Part shown: positions 25,201 to 36,129 of the stretch, one piece after another
How the letters are laid out: each line of letters starts with the position of its first letter
Numbering within the stretch: the stretch's first letter is position 1
DNA from: Nemertoderma westbladi
Lineage: Eukaryota > Xenacoelomorpha > Nemertodermatida > Nemertodermatidae
Reading direction: 5' to 3'
Assembly (NCBI GenBank): GCA_032718475.1
Contig: JAUCBJ010007614.1
Coordinates: 1-64,000 of the forward strand
DNA: 64,000 nt
The notes under the pieces: model-generated
The model's input: the letters and a program-made list of their open reading frames with translations, nothing else
What the model was told of the DNA's origin: nothing
The model's database searches: none
Made by a program: the position numbers and the translations under genes

Positions 25201-25309
25201 CCTACTAATGTTCTTATAAAAAGGCAGAAAACATTTCGCTATCTCAAAAACGGTCTTAAAACTCTGATAATAAAGTCTCAAAATCATAACAAAAAGTCCC
25301 GTGACTTTA
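22240..25309 (-). other. 3-kb leader of element 1
   Basis: Long untranslated stretch upstream of the Gag start, matched along its length by the leader of the second copy (28570-31660), so it belongs to the element. Nearest the gene, TACCGGTAT recurs near 22352, 22407, 22466, 22529 and 22585, about every 55-63 bp, alternating two AT-rich spacers. Further upstream a segment of roughly 180 bp starting near 23577 is repeated near 23869 (period about 286 bp), sharing AACTTGTTAGTGAGTATGCG. I find no open frame with a family signature. It probably holds the promoter and packaging signals, but none can be pinpointed. Confidence 0.65.
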
Positions 25310-25646
25310 GCTCTCTTATTTTCCAAGAATCCCGTTCAACACATGTAATCAGCAGTGAGACAGGATAATTTCAGTTCAGTAGCTCGGGATTGGTCGAAAT
25401 CAGAACTAACTCAACGCAGGGCTATGGGTAACTGGGGCAACCTTCCCAAGCCGGCTGGCCAATCGAACAGCTCAGATCCCTCCTAAAGGATTCCAACGCC
25501 TTGGAGGGGGGAACTGGTTAGCAAAGAAAACAAATCAGTCATATCCCAGAAAAACCTTTACAGTAGGTTTCAGAGTATTTTAGCGTATGGGGGAAAAACT
25601 GGGTTGCGGGGCGAAGGGCCAGTTACATCCCACAGAAGCTTTTACA
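25310..25646 (-). repeat. 337-bp inverted repeat, right arm
   Basis: Reverse complement of 17402-17738. It carries an inverted copy of the last 59 bases of the Gag-protease frame (25310-25368), then the element's 3' end in plus orientation, ending GCTTTTACA at 25646. The 76-bp modules lie at 25487-25562 and 25573-25646. Its right edge is fused to the truncated Gag frame of the second copy. Confidence 0.92.
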
Positions 25647-28569
25647 AGCTATGATGTTTCGCGCCGCACTTAGCACACCTTGCGTCAGAGTAACAGGTTC
25701 GCCGCTGGTGTCCGCGTCTGAGACAGTTATAACATAACCGCTTATCCCACAGGACTCCACGTCTATCTGCCATGGATTTCTTTAGGAATTCTGCACACGC
25801 ACTCAAACGGTGGGGCCCGTCGCACAGCGCACATTTTGGTTTGATGTTACTCACCTTAACTTGGTTAACGTTCTGCACTCTCGTTCTTTCTTCGGGCTTT
25901 CTTCCGTGAATTCTCTTAGGAGACGTAGGAGGAGTTGTTGTTACCTGTTCTCTCCTGTCACTGGTTCGAGACTTGTATTTACTTACGTCTTTATAGGTCT
26001 TGTTGTCATAGTAAGATCGTTCGGTGTCTTTCCCGCTGTCCTCTTCTTGAGAAGCTTGGCTTTCGCCGTCGTCAGTATAACACACTGGTATTATCTTTCT
26101 CCTAGAAACGGGTTTCTCACTTACCTTATTTTCCGATGTTTTCTCTCTGGACTGCCTTATGAGTTGTAATTTTACTTCACTATCTAAGAAGGACATGAGA
26201 TCAGCCATGGTAGGGCTTCGGCGTTGTTGTTCATTCATGTACAACACTTTCTTGTCCCAGCGCGTACATACTCCACCCTTTGGTAAAGTAGAGACTACGG
26301 CTCCAATGACCATGGAACTCTGATATTCATGCGACTTACCTAACCAGTCCAGTTGTCTACAGATCTCTTGAATTTCATCGGAAAACTCTATAATCCCGCT
26401 ACTAAGGAAGTGTCGGGGGGCTACTAATTTTGCATACAAATACTTAGCTATGTTATCCTTGTTACCATACCTGATGTTTAATGTATCCCAAACTTGTCTT
26501 AATCCATCTGGATGTCCAATAAACTTTAACGCCATTAACTTGGGAGGTCCTTCCAAGCACTTGATGAGGAATCTAAGTTTTTCTCCGTTAGATAGTACAG
26601 AGTTCTGTATGCTATCTTTGTAATATTCGTTGAAAGGTAACCATTTCATCTCATCTCCATTGAATTTGACGATCTCTCCCACTTTGACCGCTTGGCGGGC
26701 TTCTGTTCTAGCCATCTGACGCGTAAAGCTTTCTTGGGCCATCGTGTTATTTAATATCGAATTATCGGTATACAAAGTTCTCGGATCATTATTAGGTCTA
26801 TAGGGAATATCATTAATAACAGGTCTATAATCACCCTTAATAGGGTTTGCTATAGGAGTTTCAACTTCACTAGCAGTATAGATGCGTGTAGGCTCCACAC
26901 CTTGCGCATGTAATACTTCAGACCTAACAGGTTGACACAATGTTACAGGGGGTATTGGTATGCCCTTTTGTATATTGACTAATTTATCGCGTTCTAGTGC
27001 GATACTTTGCTGCACTTCTTGCAACTCTGCTCTACCTTCCCTCACTGTTCCCTTAAGTTGGTGGACAGTCTCCTGCATCTGTCCCAGCAGGAGATTCATC
27101 CCCCGCCGTCCCTCTTCCACCCACTCAACCGCCGAAGCGGGAGTCGCCAACATAGTAGCGGGCTGACGCGGGACGACGGGAGACAAATTATTGATTTCTC
27201 TCTCTGCTATCTGGACAGGGGTATTTGCATGGACTGTTCCACCGGGTACAGGCAGTGTAGTACTGTGTAAAGGGAATTTAGAGTTAAGCTCTGGAAGTGC
27301 AGGGGTCTCTAGCACAGAAGTGACTTGGGGAACGACAGGCCTAATTATTTCAGGCTCATCAACTATTGTAGGTAGTCTTTTGACCTGAATGGTTTGGTCT
27401 GTAGGTTCTGTACTACCTAAGTCTGTGCTAGCTAGTTGTCTTCTGACAGCTGGGGGCAAATCAGGCAATTTGTGACGGTAAGATGTTTTTCTACGCCTGT
27501 TTAGACGAGATCTATTTCCTCCGCCTTCAGGATCGGTGGTCTCGCCTTCCTCCGAGGATGTGTATCCCTGGCGCTTGGGAGTAGCTTTTCTCATCATCTG
27601 CATTTGATTAGCAGTAAACTGTTTATTTATACTGTCTTGTGTCTCTTGCAGATTTTCCAACTCCAGTTGGGTAGTCTGCTCAGAGGCTCTCCGTTCTGCT
27701 TCGGCCACTGCCCTTTCCGCCTTTGCTTCTGCCGCCGCTGCCTTTCTTTTTGCTTCTGCTTCTGCCGCTGCTGCCCTTCCTTTTGCTTCTGCTTCTGCCG
27801 CTGCCGCCTTTGCTGCTTTTCTTTCTGCTTCTGCATCTGCCATAGCTGCCGCCTTTTGTTCCTCTATCCTTCTTTTCTTTATTTGTTCTTCTCGGACTCT
27901 AATGAGGCGGAGTTTTTCATCACATTCAGCTTGGTTTGCAGCTAACATTTCGGCATCGATTGCGTCCAACACAAGCTTGGTTCCTTCACTATTAGGGGAA
28001 AGTCCAGACAGCCGTCTCCTCAACTCTTCGTCTCCTAGGAATCGCTGATAGTCGGACAAATAAATGTCGATAGCGTCTCTAGTTCGCGGCTTCTCTGCTG
28101 ATGTTAATTCGCTTTCCACCTCACTTTCCACTTCGCTTTCCACCTCACTTTCCACTCGAGAAGAAGTGGCGTCGGTTGATTCCCCACAGGCTGGCCGCCC
28201 ATCATAAACCGTATCCCCCATCTTCGCTCCGCGTTCTGGCGTCCGCTCAACAGTATCCGAACTACTGGAGCTATCGGGCCGCTGAGAACTAGGTTCTTGG
28301 CTAGGAGGTTGCTGCTGTTTTATAGCTTCTTCTTGATCCCGCTTGACTTGGGCCCGAGTGCCTATGGCAGACCAACGGCGCTTCACTAACTTCGCAAATG
28401 GCGAAATCTTTTCTACCAACCTAGGTTCTGTCACAACCACCGCAGGGGTTGCCCTTCTTACAGTATGAGGGGTTTCAGACCTCGGTCTGGGATTCTCTAC
28501 ACTTTGATCCGAGAAACAGGCTGTTGTTTCTAGGAGACTATCTGACAGAGTTTGCCTTGTGTCAGCCAT
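25642..28569 (-). CDS. truncated BEL/Pao-type Gag, 975 aa (element 2)
   Basis: Open from an ATG at 28569 to a stop created at the junction with the inverted repeat near 25646. It is closely related to the 1519-aa protein, with the same opening, Ala/Glu coiled coil (about residues 215-310), Gag core (about 635-810) and zinc knuckles (about 913-972). Differences: the region corresponding to residues of about 135-290 of the longer protein is absent in frame, a short VESE repeat (24-bp units near 28115-28155) replaces part of it, and the doubled IYTAS motif is single. The frame ends at the third knuckle, CAKCGAKHH, so the protease is lost. It could still make a Gag-like protein. The sequence departs from the longer copy exactly at the repeat boundary, after a shared CTTG. 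Confidence 0.85.
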   Translation of the reverse strand: MADTRQTLSDSLLETTACFSDQSVENPRPRSETPHTVRRATPAVVVTEPRLVEKISPFAKLVKRRWSAIGTRAQVKRDQEEAIKQQQPPSQEPSSQRPDSSSSSDTVERTPERGAKMGDTVYDGRPACGESTDATSSRVESEVESEVESEVESELTSAEKPRTRDAIDIYLSDYQRFLGDEELRRRLSGLSPNSEGTKLVLDAIDAEMLAANQAECDEKLRLIRVREEQIKKRRIEEQKAAAMADAEAERKAAKAAAAEAEAKGRAAAAEAEAKRKAAAAEAKAERAVAEAERRASEQTTQLELENLQETQDSINKQFTANQMQMMRKATPKRQGYTSSEEGETTDPEGGGNRSRLNRRRKTSYRHKLPDLPPAVRRQLASTDLGSTEPTDQTIQVKRLPTIVDEPEIIRPVVPQVTSVLETPALPELNSKFPLHSTTLPVPGGTVHANTPVQIAEREINNLSPVVPRQPATMLATPASAVEWVEEGRRGMNLLLGQMQETVHQLKGTVREGRAELQEVQQSIALERDKLVNIQKGIPIPPVTLCQPVRSEVLHAQGVEPTRIYTASEVETPIANPIKGDYRPVINDIPYRPNNDPRTLYTDNSILNNTMAQESFTRQMARTEARQAVKVGEIVKFNGDEMKWLPFNEYYKDSIQNSVLSNGEKLRFLIKCLEGPPKLMALKFIGHPDGLRQVWDTLNIRYGNKDNIAKYLYAKLVAPRHFLSSGIIEFSDEIQEICRQLDWLGKSHEYQSSMVIGAVVSTLPKGGVCTRWDKKVLYMNEQQRRSPTMADLMSFLDSEVKLQLIRQSREKTSENKVSEKPVSRRKIIPVCYTDDGESQASQEEDSGKDTERSYYDNKTYKDVSKYKSRTSDRREQVTTTPPTSPKRIHGRKPEERTRVQNVNQVKVSNIKPKCALCDGPHRLSACAEFLKKSMADRRGVLWDKRLCYNCLRRGHQRRTCYSDARCAKCGAKHHSL

Positions 28570-31500
28570 GTTTGATTGTACAGTCGAATGCCTACTGCTA
28601 TATTACAGTTAAAGCAAGTCTAGTAATTCAGTATCACTGTTAGCCTAATAATTAATTACCGATACTGCTACTCAGTGTAGCGTGATATATATATAATATA
28701 TTAGAATACCGGTATGCTTATAATATATATATAAGTATTATTACAGACTAGATTTGTCACAGAGTACCGGTATATAATTTTAGCACAAATATATATAAAT
28801 ATATAATAGGCCTATCGTGAATACCGGTATACAGCCTACACTTATAGTATATAAGTATAATTCTGGACTATAATTAATTACAGAGTACCGGTATGATTTC
28901 AGCACAAATTTATAGAAATAAATATAATAAGCCTATGGTAAATACCGGTATGTCAATTATTTTAAAATAATTGAATTTCTGAATATTTTAGGGTTACTTG
29001 GTTACTTTAACTTACTTTGTTACCGTTATTTAAGCAGTAGTCCAACTGATAGTGAGACCTAGTTGTTGTATGGCAGGCCTACTATTTATAAATCGTTTGA
29101 TTTGATTTATAATATTTATATACCCGTTTAAATGGGTTTTTTGTCAATATTTGAAATAAATGTTATTATTTCTGGGGGAGTCACTACACAGAAGCTGTGC
29201 GCTCTCAGTGAAGTGCTATTTATTTGACACTAAAACTGATAATTCTAATTTACCTAAGTTACTTAATACTACAAATTACTTACGATACGGGTGAGATTAA
29301 TTCTCTAATTAAACACAACAAAATATTACGTACGAATTTTTAGGGTAATTTTACAGGAAGTCTACAAACCAGTCTAACAAAGGGTTAGATTTCTGGTTAT
29401 TACAAAGGACAGGGTACTACGGTATTTAAATAATAAGTAGTAGTAAATATATTGTACTGTCCAGATAGGAAAATACCACCGCCTGACGACCTATAACCGT
29501 ATCGCTATAGGTACTACGTTATGTATCACGGATTGTTCCTACCCAGAGGCTAATAGAGCTAACGAATGTGCCTATCAACCACTTTACAACACAGATATAC
29601 TGCCTACACTAATTACTTCGGATAGCACTGTACACTAAACCCTAAATTAGGTACAAGTACCGGTATAACAAATAATCAGTAGTTAAATATACTTGAACAG
29701 TTAAAAGAACCACGGCATCTGCTGGAGTGACCGAAGCACAAAGTCGTCAGTCTTTACCTACGCCAAGCAGCCCTGATGTAGTACCGGGGTTAGTTTAACT
29801 ATAACGGTATGTGTAACAAACACAATTACTGTAGGAATAAACTTGGGGACATGAATGTTGCGAATAATCGCATAAACTCTGAATAATAAATATTACGCTA
29901 CCCGTACAGAATACTCAAACAAATACAAACCAAAACGCTGGCAGACTACTATTAAGCCTAAACAAACTACAGTATGTGCAGATTCTGAAACTGTTAGTTA
30001 GTATGCGTTCTAACACGGTAGTACGACTTATTCTTTAAGAGGGGATTGACCTTCAGCATATGGCTGCCCCAACTTACTAACGGCACTTTATCAGACCAAC
30101 TCTACACACGCAGCAATCCCTTCAGACCCAAAAATAGCTAGACAACAATCCAGCCTACAAATATTTGAGTAATAACTATTACGGTACCTGAACAGACCAC
30201 ACAAACAAACACAGGCCAAAACACTGGCAGACTACGATCAAGCCTAAATAAACTACAGTATATGCAGACTCTGAAACTGTTAGTTAGTATGCGTGCTAAC
30301 ACGGTAGTACGACTTACTCTTTAAGAGGGGATTGACCTTACAGTTATGACTGCCCCAACTTACTAACGGCACTTTATCAGACAAACTCTACACACGCCGT
30401 AATCTCTCCAAACCCAACCACAGTCAGACAGCAGCTCAGCCTACAATTATCTGAACAATCTGAGCAGGGTCACACGCCTTCTGCTCAATTAGCCTACTAG
30501 TAAATAAAACCAACAGAAATAAGTAGAATCTCAAATAAAAAATCAGGGCGGCCGTTCCCTGATTAAGTACCAAGACCTACCGGTATACAACAATCAAAAT
30601 CGAATAATACTAATGTACTTGTACAGCAGTACCGGTACCGGTGATGACAGTTAGGCCTACTGACCTACAAAGTACCGGTTCAGTTTTACCGGTCACTACG
30701 GTATTTTGCAACCCTATTGCCTACTGCAATAAGATTGTAAACCGTTACTGTTCGTCAGAACAGTATTAAACTGTATTTAATGCCTACACTTGCAACCTTA
30801 TTGCCTACTGCAATAAGATTATAAACTGTTACTGTTCGCGCTTTTGAAGACCTTTAGCAGTTTAACCTGCCAAAATTTATATGTCTTTTAGTTAATTAAA
30901 ACCACTTTAGCATACGACAATAATTTATGCTAATACGCAAAACATTAGCCGAAATCAGCCCATGCGCGATCATTCACCCGATGGATCTACACCCGGGAGA
31001 CTGAATTCGGATGCTTGAATTGTATTATTACAGTGTAAGGTTGCAGTGTATACCTAATGTATTATTCGATAGATCGTTAATAATTAATCTCTGACAGATA
31101 TTATTGGCTTTCGGGAAATATTAACAGTTCCTTTAGGACGTGGCGCTTTATCTATTTAAACAGAACTAAGACTTATACTAAAACGCAACGATACTGCTTA
31201 TGATTAAAGTATAAAGCGTATTCTTTAGGAAATACTTTGTTACCAATCACAATCATACACACTATTCTGCCGACAGTCAGTATATTTGATCACACATAAA
31301 GAGAGCAGTAATTGACTCACGTAGGGTCTGCTAAATAACATTGGATTCAATACACACCACATTAATATAAATCGCAATTGTTATATATAGCCGGTCTCTC
31401 TAACCTGTAGTGTTATCAAGAAAATTGGGAATTGGGTGATTTATCCGTATTATCCAAATAGCAATATTTCCATCAACAAATATTTACAATTAATAACTGA

Positions 31501-31660
31501 CGGTAAAATAACAGTACAAACAATATGATTAATGCAATTAAAAGTATCAAGGTGAGATGAGTGATTTAAGTCAGGTAACAGTTTATACTTTCGATAATTC
31601 AAGCAGTTTTACTAGAGTTCTTACTAAAAGGCCGGTGTTTCTGGCTTAGACAGCAATAAC
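28570..31660 (-). other. 3-kb leader of element 2
   Basis: Collinear with the leader of element 1: the same TACCGGTAT series (near 28708, 28764, 28823, 28886, 28945), the same roughly 286-bp internal duplication (starting near 29935 and 30221), and matching stretches such as TCTCTAACCTGTAGTGT near 31400. A further local duplication around 30700-30840 repeats TATTGCCTACTGCAATAAGA. Small differences are spread along its length, so the two copies separated some time ago even though both Gag frames stayed open. No gene is seen. Confidence 0.65.
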
Positions 31661-31992
31661 AACAAAGTATCAAGAAAAAACAGTAAGACTGAACACTCTC
31701 CTTATGATCGACTAAAAAGCTACACGTCGACAGGAAAAACCGCCCTGATTGGCCCAAGCCAAACAAAGAACCACGCGTCCAATGGCTGTTTCCATGTCAG
31801 CAACCAGCTGCTAGATGTCGTAATATGAATCATCACGGCTAAGCTGTGAAAGGTAGCCGGTGCATTACAAGTTTTTTGCCTTACCATGTCCGCCAAAACA
31901 CGTATATAGCAGAATGATTTTTATGTCCGTTAAAACACCTGTAAAGGTACCTTGCGGGCGAGGGGAATATATATACAGTTAGAAAACCTTTT

Positions 31993-32067
31993 TAGAGTAT
32001 TCCAGCGCCTGGGGGAGAACTGGCCAGCAAAGGCAAACGTATCAGTTATCCCACAAAAGCTTTTACA
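31993..32067 (-). repeat. diverged terminal module of the Gag elements
   Basis: These 75 bases match the 76-bp module that forms the end of the 337-bp inverted repeat, in the same orientation as the right arm. They share the core GGGGGAGAACTGG, a middle GCAAAGGCAAAC (closest to module one) and the end CACAAAAGCTTTTACA. Lying at the far, leader side of element 2, it is a plausible old terminus of that element and supports an inverted terminal structure for the family. The stretch 31661-31992 between leader and module shows no other match. Confidence 0.6.
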
Positions 32068-33240
32068 ACCGGTACTGATAGCCTGAGAGAACAGCAGTAG
32101 AGAAACCGGTAGCATGGAACCTAACATTAGATTTTTGGAGGACATAAAAAATAAAAAAAAGGACAAAAAAAGGATTTAAACGGACAATAAAAATTATTGC
32201 GAAATAATAAAGGCGAATTTCTGAAATGTCTTTTAATTCATTTAGGGGGGGGGGGGGGGGGGGGGGGGGGTTATACTTACTGTACAGTATTATATACATG
32301 TCTCCAATTATATACATGTCATTTTCATAATCATTTTGCGCACTTTTTGTATTTTCGTTTTCTATTTCTGATAATTGGCAATTTTGTAAATATTATTAAA
32401 TTAAGAAAAGTGCGTAAAATTTATTGAAGCTTATGAAATTACCTTTCATATATTTTTGTGCTAAAAAGTGTCATTCTGAGATAATCGCCTTCAAAGTTCA
32501 AACCTTCCCGAGTATTTGGTCTGGTTGATTAATAATAGTGTCTGACATGAAGGAATGCAATTGTCAGTCTACATTTTGACAGACAGATTGGCAGACAGAT
32601 ATTCCACGATAACTCGAGAACTACTAAAGATCTCTCTAAGCCGATTTCAGATTTGAAATCCCCAATAAATTCTGCTCTAGATGCAATAAAAAACAAATTT
32701 CTGAATTTACCAGGTACCCACCCCCACCCCCCCCCCCCCCCCCCTTTAAGCTCTTAAAAGCTGATTCTTGGCATATACAGTATGTACTAGAAAATTGGCT
32801 TCTTCTTTGTGGGCGGTACTTAGGTCACCTCTACAGTTTGCGGCTAGGCAGCTTCTGTAGAGGCCATAATGTCTGAGAGTCTGAATGTGCTAAAAACCTT
32901 ATCTCATTTCGTTATTTCTTATCCGTTCAAGATGAAACTTGGAAAATATACATGTAAGACCATAAACCATCCATAGACTGCGTCTTTATTGGGCTGGTAG
33001 TCCCTCTGCAGTTCTCTCATCTACCGGACTACTGTTAGATTGCTTGGCGCGGCCCTGAGTGCAGTACTTTGTCTGCGAAATTTATTCGCAAAAATAACAA
33101 TCTTTCACATTCGCACACCGACCCACACCTCTACAATAGGTATGTTGTATATTTTTGAACCATTTTTATTACATTACAAAATAATGAAATACGAGGATTT
33201 CGCTCTCTCTGCATGATTTTACAGTCGAAATACTGGCGCG
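32068..33240. other. spacer with two G/C homopolymers
   Basis: Poly-G 32245-32270 (26 bp) and poly-C 32727-32744 (18 bp) flank a 450-bp AT-rich stretch. The phrase GATAACTCGAGAACTAC near 32610 resembles GATAACTCGAAAACTAC inside the poly-G element near 47380, so this may be a decayed relative of that element. No coding frame is credible; proline- or glycine-rich frames here simply translate the homopolymers. Confidence 0.45.
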
Positions 33241-33244
33241 CTAA

Positions 33245-35096
33245 AACTTTTAGTTACCGAGTTTGTAGTTCTGTGTACAGTACAGTAACTACAGTACTGT
33301 AGGTGTCTTGTATAACTAGCGGATGATAGTGTAGCTAACACTTTTAGTTACCGAGTTTGTAGCACTGTGTACAGTACTGTAACTACATACAGTAGGTATT
33401 GTATAACTAGCAGATGATAGTGTAGCTAACACTTTTAGCTACCGAGTTTGTAGTATTGTGTACAGTACTGTAACTACAGTAGGTATTGTATAACTAGCGG
33501 ATGATAGTGTAGCTAACACTTTTAGCTACTGAGTTTGTAGTACTGTGCGCAGTACTGTAACTACAGTAGGTATTGTATAACTAGCGGATGATAGTGTAGC
33601 TAACACTTTTAGCTACTGAGTTTGTAGTACTGTGCGCAGTACTGTAACTACAGTAGGTATTGTATATCTAGCGGATGATAGTGTAGATAACACTTTTAGC
33701 TACTGAGTTTGTAGTACTGTGCGCAGTACTGTAACTACAGTAGGTATTGTATAACTAGCGGATGATAGTGTAGCTAACACTTTTAGCTACTGAGTTTGTA
33801 GTACTGTGCGCAGTACTGTAACTACAGTAGGTATTGTATATCTAGCGGATGATAGTGTAGATAACACTTTTAGCTACTGAGTTTGTAGTACTGTGCGCAG
33901 TACTGTAACTACAGTAGGTATTGTATAACTAGCGGATGATAGTGTAGCTAACACTTTTAGCTACTGAGTTTGTAGTACTGTGCGCAGTACTGTAACTACA
34001 GTAGGTATTGTATATCTAGCGGATGATAGTGTAGATAACACTTTTAGCTACTGAGTTTGTAGTACTGTGCGCAGTACTGTAACTACAGTAGGTATTGTAT
34101 AACTAGCGGATGATAGTGTAGCTAACACTTTTAGCTACTGAGTTTGTAGTACTGTGCGCAGTACTGTAACTACAGTAGGTATTGTATATCTAGCGGATGA
34201 TAGTGTAGATAACACTTTTAGCTACTGAGTTTGTAGTACTGTGTACACAGTACTGTAGGTTTTGTATAACTAGCGGATGATAGTGTAGATAACACTTTTA
34301 GCTACTGAGTTTGTAGTACTGTGCGCAGTACTGTAACTACAGTAGGTATTGTATATCTAGCGGATGATAGTGTAGCTAACACTTTTAGCTACTGGGTTTG
34401 TAGTACTGTGCGCAGTACTGTAACTACAGTAGGTATTGTATATCTAGCGGATGATAGTGTAGCTAACACTTTTAGCTACTGGGTTTGTAGTACTGTGCGC
34501 AGTACTGTAACTACAGTAGGTATTGTATATCTAGCGGATGATAGTGTAGCTAACACTTTTAGCTACTGGGTTTGTAGTACTGTGTACAGTACTGTAGGTT
34601 TTGTATAACTAGCGGATGATAGTGTAGATAACACTTTTAGCTACTGAGTTTGTAGTACTGTGCGCAGTACTGTAACTACAGTAGGTATTGTATATCTAGC
34701 GGATGATAGTGTAGCTAACACTTTTAGCTACTGGGTTTGTAGTACTGTGCGCAGTACTGTAACTACAGTAGGTATTGTATATCTAGCGGATGATAGTGTA
34801 GCTAACACTTTTAGCTACTGGGTTTGTAGTACTGTGTACAGTACTGTAGGTTTTGTATAACTAGCGGATGATAGTGTAGATAACACTTTTAGCTACTGAG
34901 TTTGTAGTACTGTGCGCAGTACTGTAACTACAGTAGGTATTGTATATCTAGCGGATGATAGTGTAGCTAACACTTTTAGCTACTGGGTTTGTAGTACTGT
35001 GTACAGTACTGTAGGTTTTGTATAACTAGCGGATGATAGTGTAGATAACACTTTTAGCTACTTGTATAACTAGCGGATGGTAGTGTAGATAACACT
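33245..35096. repeat. 87-bp satellite array (about 21 units)
   Basis: The unit is 87 bp, an exact multiple of three, and contains GCGGATGATAGTGTAG and an inverted repeat AGTACTGTGCGCAGTACT (7-bp arms). Early units are diverged. From about 33580 to 34200, units alternate between ATAACTAGC/GTAGCT and ATATCTAGC/GTAGAT forms, giving a 174-bp dimer. From 34321, blocks of three, then two, then one long unit are each closed by a 78-bp short unit lacking the AACTACAGTAGG stretch. Because 87 is divisible by three, one plus frame stays open for up to 95 codons (29-residue repeat containing VYLADDSVANTFSYW). I regard that as a by-product. Confidence 0.95.
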
Positions 35097-36129
35097 AACA
35101 GCTTGCTAACACTAACAATTCTGCTGCACGAATGCCCTCCACCTATAACAAATTGTCAGAATGAGTTTATGTTCAACTAGCTTTTCAGCCAATCAGTATT
35201 CAATAACCTGTTTTTCTATAAAGTTTATTCCTATCGCATTTAAATAAACTACTTGTTGTCTCCCCTAAATCCCGTAATCAATTCTATATATCATAATTTC
35301 CGTACTAAAAGTGTTATTTATTTTTTACGCAAATTGTGTTATATTGTACGCAAATTGTGTTATATTGTACGGAAATTAGTAGCATTCTTGAAATCGTCAA
35401 GTTGTATTAATTCTAGAATATTAGCTACCGCATTGTTACATAAATCATACCAAGGTAAGGATTCCCCATGAACATTATGAAATTGGCCTACAATCATTCT
35501 AGAAAATTTAAGATTCCCGTTTCATTTAGCGCAATGTAGGACAATACATAGTACATACTAAGCCATCATATTTTTTACTTTTAAAGTTGTTCTGGTAAGT
35601 TCGACACAGTTGTGACTTGTGGAATGATATCGGGAAAACTTTGAAATATACTGTAGTAAGGCAGTAGGGACTGGGTGAGAGAGATTGACTTTCTCACTTA
35701 CAGTACTTTGCAAGCGTTTGTAAATATGCCTTCTTAATGTTGCGCCCTTTGTACTGTACATCAAGAACTACCCGTATTTTTATGCTGCTTAGTTACTGTA
35801 GTGCCGCTGGAAAGGCGGCATACAAGAATACCGAGTATGTAAAGATCAGGCTGACTTGACTGGCATATTACAGAAATTAAGAAAAAAATTTTTTTTTTCA
35901 AAATTACTGGCATTTTTTTTAATTTGGCGGTATGGAGTGGGCACGACGCTGACTATAAAAAAAAACATTACTTTCCATGTATTAAAATAATGGCTAAAAG
36001 ATGTGACAGGTCTTATTCGATTCTGTCAATGTTACTTTTTTGGCCAATTTGGCCACCTCCGTCCCAATGTGCTTTAGTTGCATTTCCTCAGATGCTTTGT
36101 GTGGTCATTTATTTACTTAATATTGTTTC
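35097..36129. other. spacer without recognised genes
   Basis: A short local duplication (CGCAAATTGTGTTATATTGTA twice near 35328-35370) is the only structure found. Short frames on both strands have no family signature. Confidence 0.4.

Larger units (their letters stand above)
17402..25646 (-). mobile_element. inverted-repeat-bounded element 1 with BEL-type Gag-protease gene
   Basis: An 8.2-kb unit delimited by 337-bp inverted repeats (17402-17738 and 25310-25646) that I find identical by eye. Inside, on the minus strand, are a leader of about 3.07 kb (25309-22240), a 1519-codon Gag-protease frame (22239-17680) and a short 3' end. The left repeat includes the last 59 bases of the reading frame; the right repeat is its reverse complement at the leader side. 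I find no RT, RNase H, integrase or direct LTR. Normal BEL/Pao elements have direct LTRs and a Gag-Pol polyprotein. The ends read TGTAAAAGCTTCTGTGGGAT inward. No target duplication is obvious (GAC before, AGC after). Confidence 0.6.

Noticed and set aside
22240-25309. The leader as a conventional LTR of a BEL element
   Set aside because: No direct copy of it exists at the 3' side of the Gag gene; the only terminal repeat is inverted.
32068-32120. Hammerhead-ribozyme motif near the element terminus
   Set aside because: CTGATAG followed by GAAAC looked suggestive, but the conserved CUGANGA core is not satisfied and the stems do not form.
32063-32427. Frames with poly-Pro or poly-Gly
   Set aside because: Translations of the 26-bp G run.
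34321-34860. Open frames of 95 and 66 codons in the 87-bp satellite
   Set aside because: They exist because 87 is a multiple of three; the short 78-bp units and flanks carry no gene structure.
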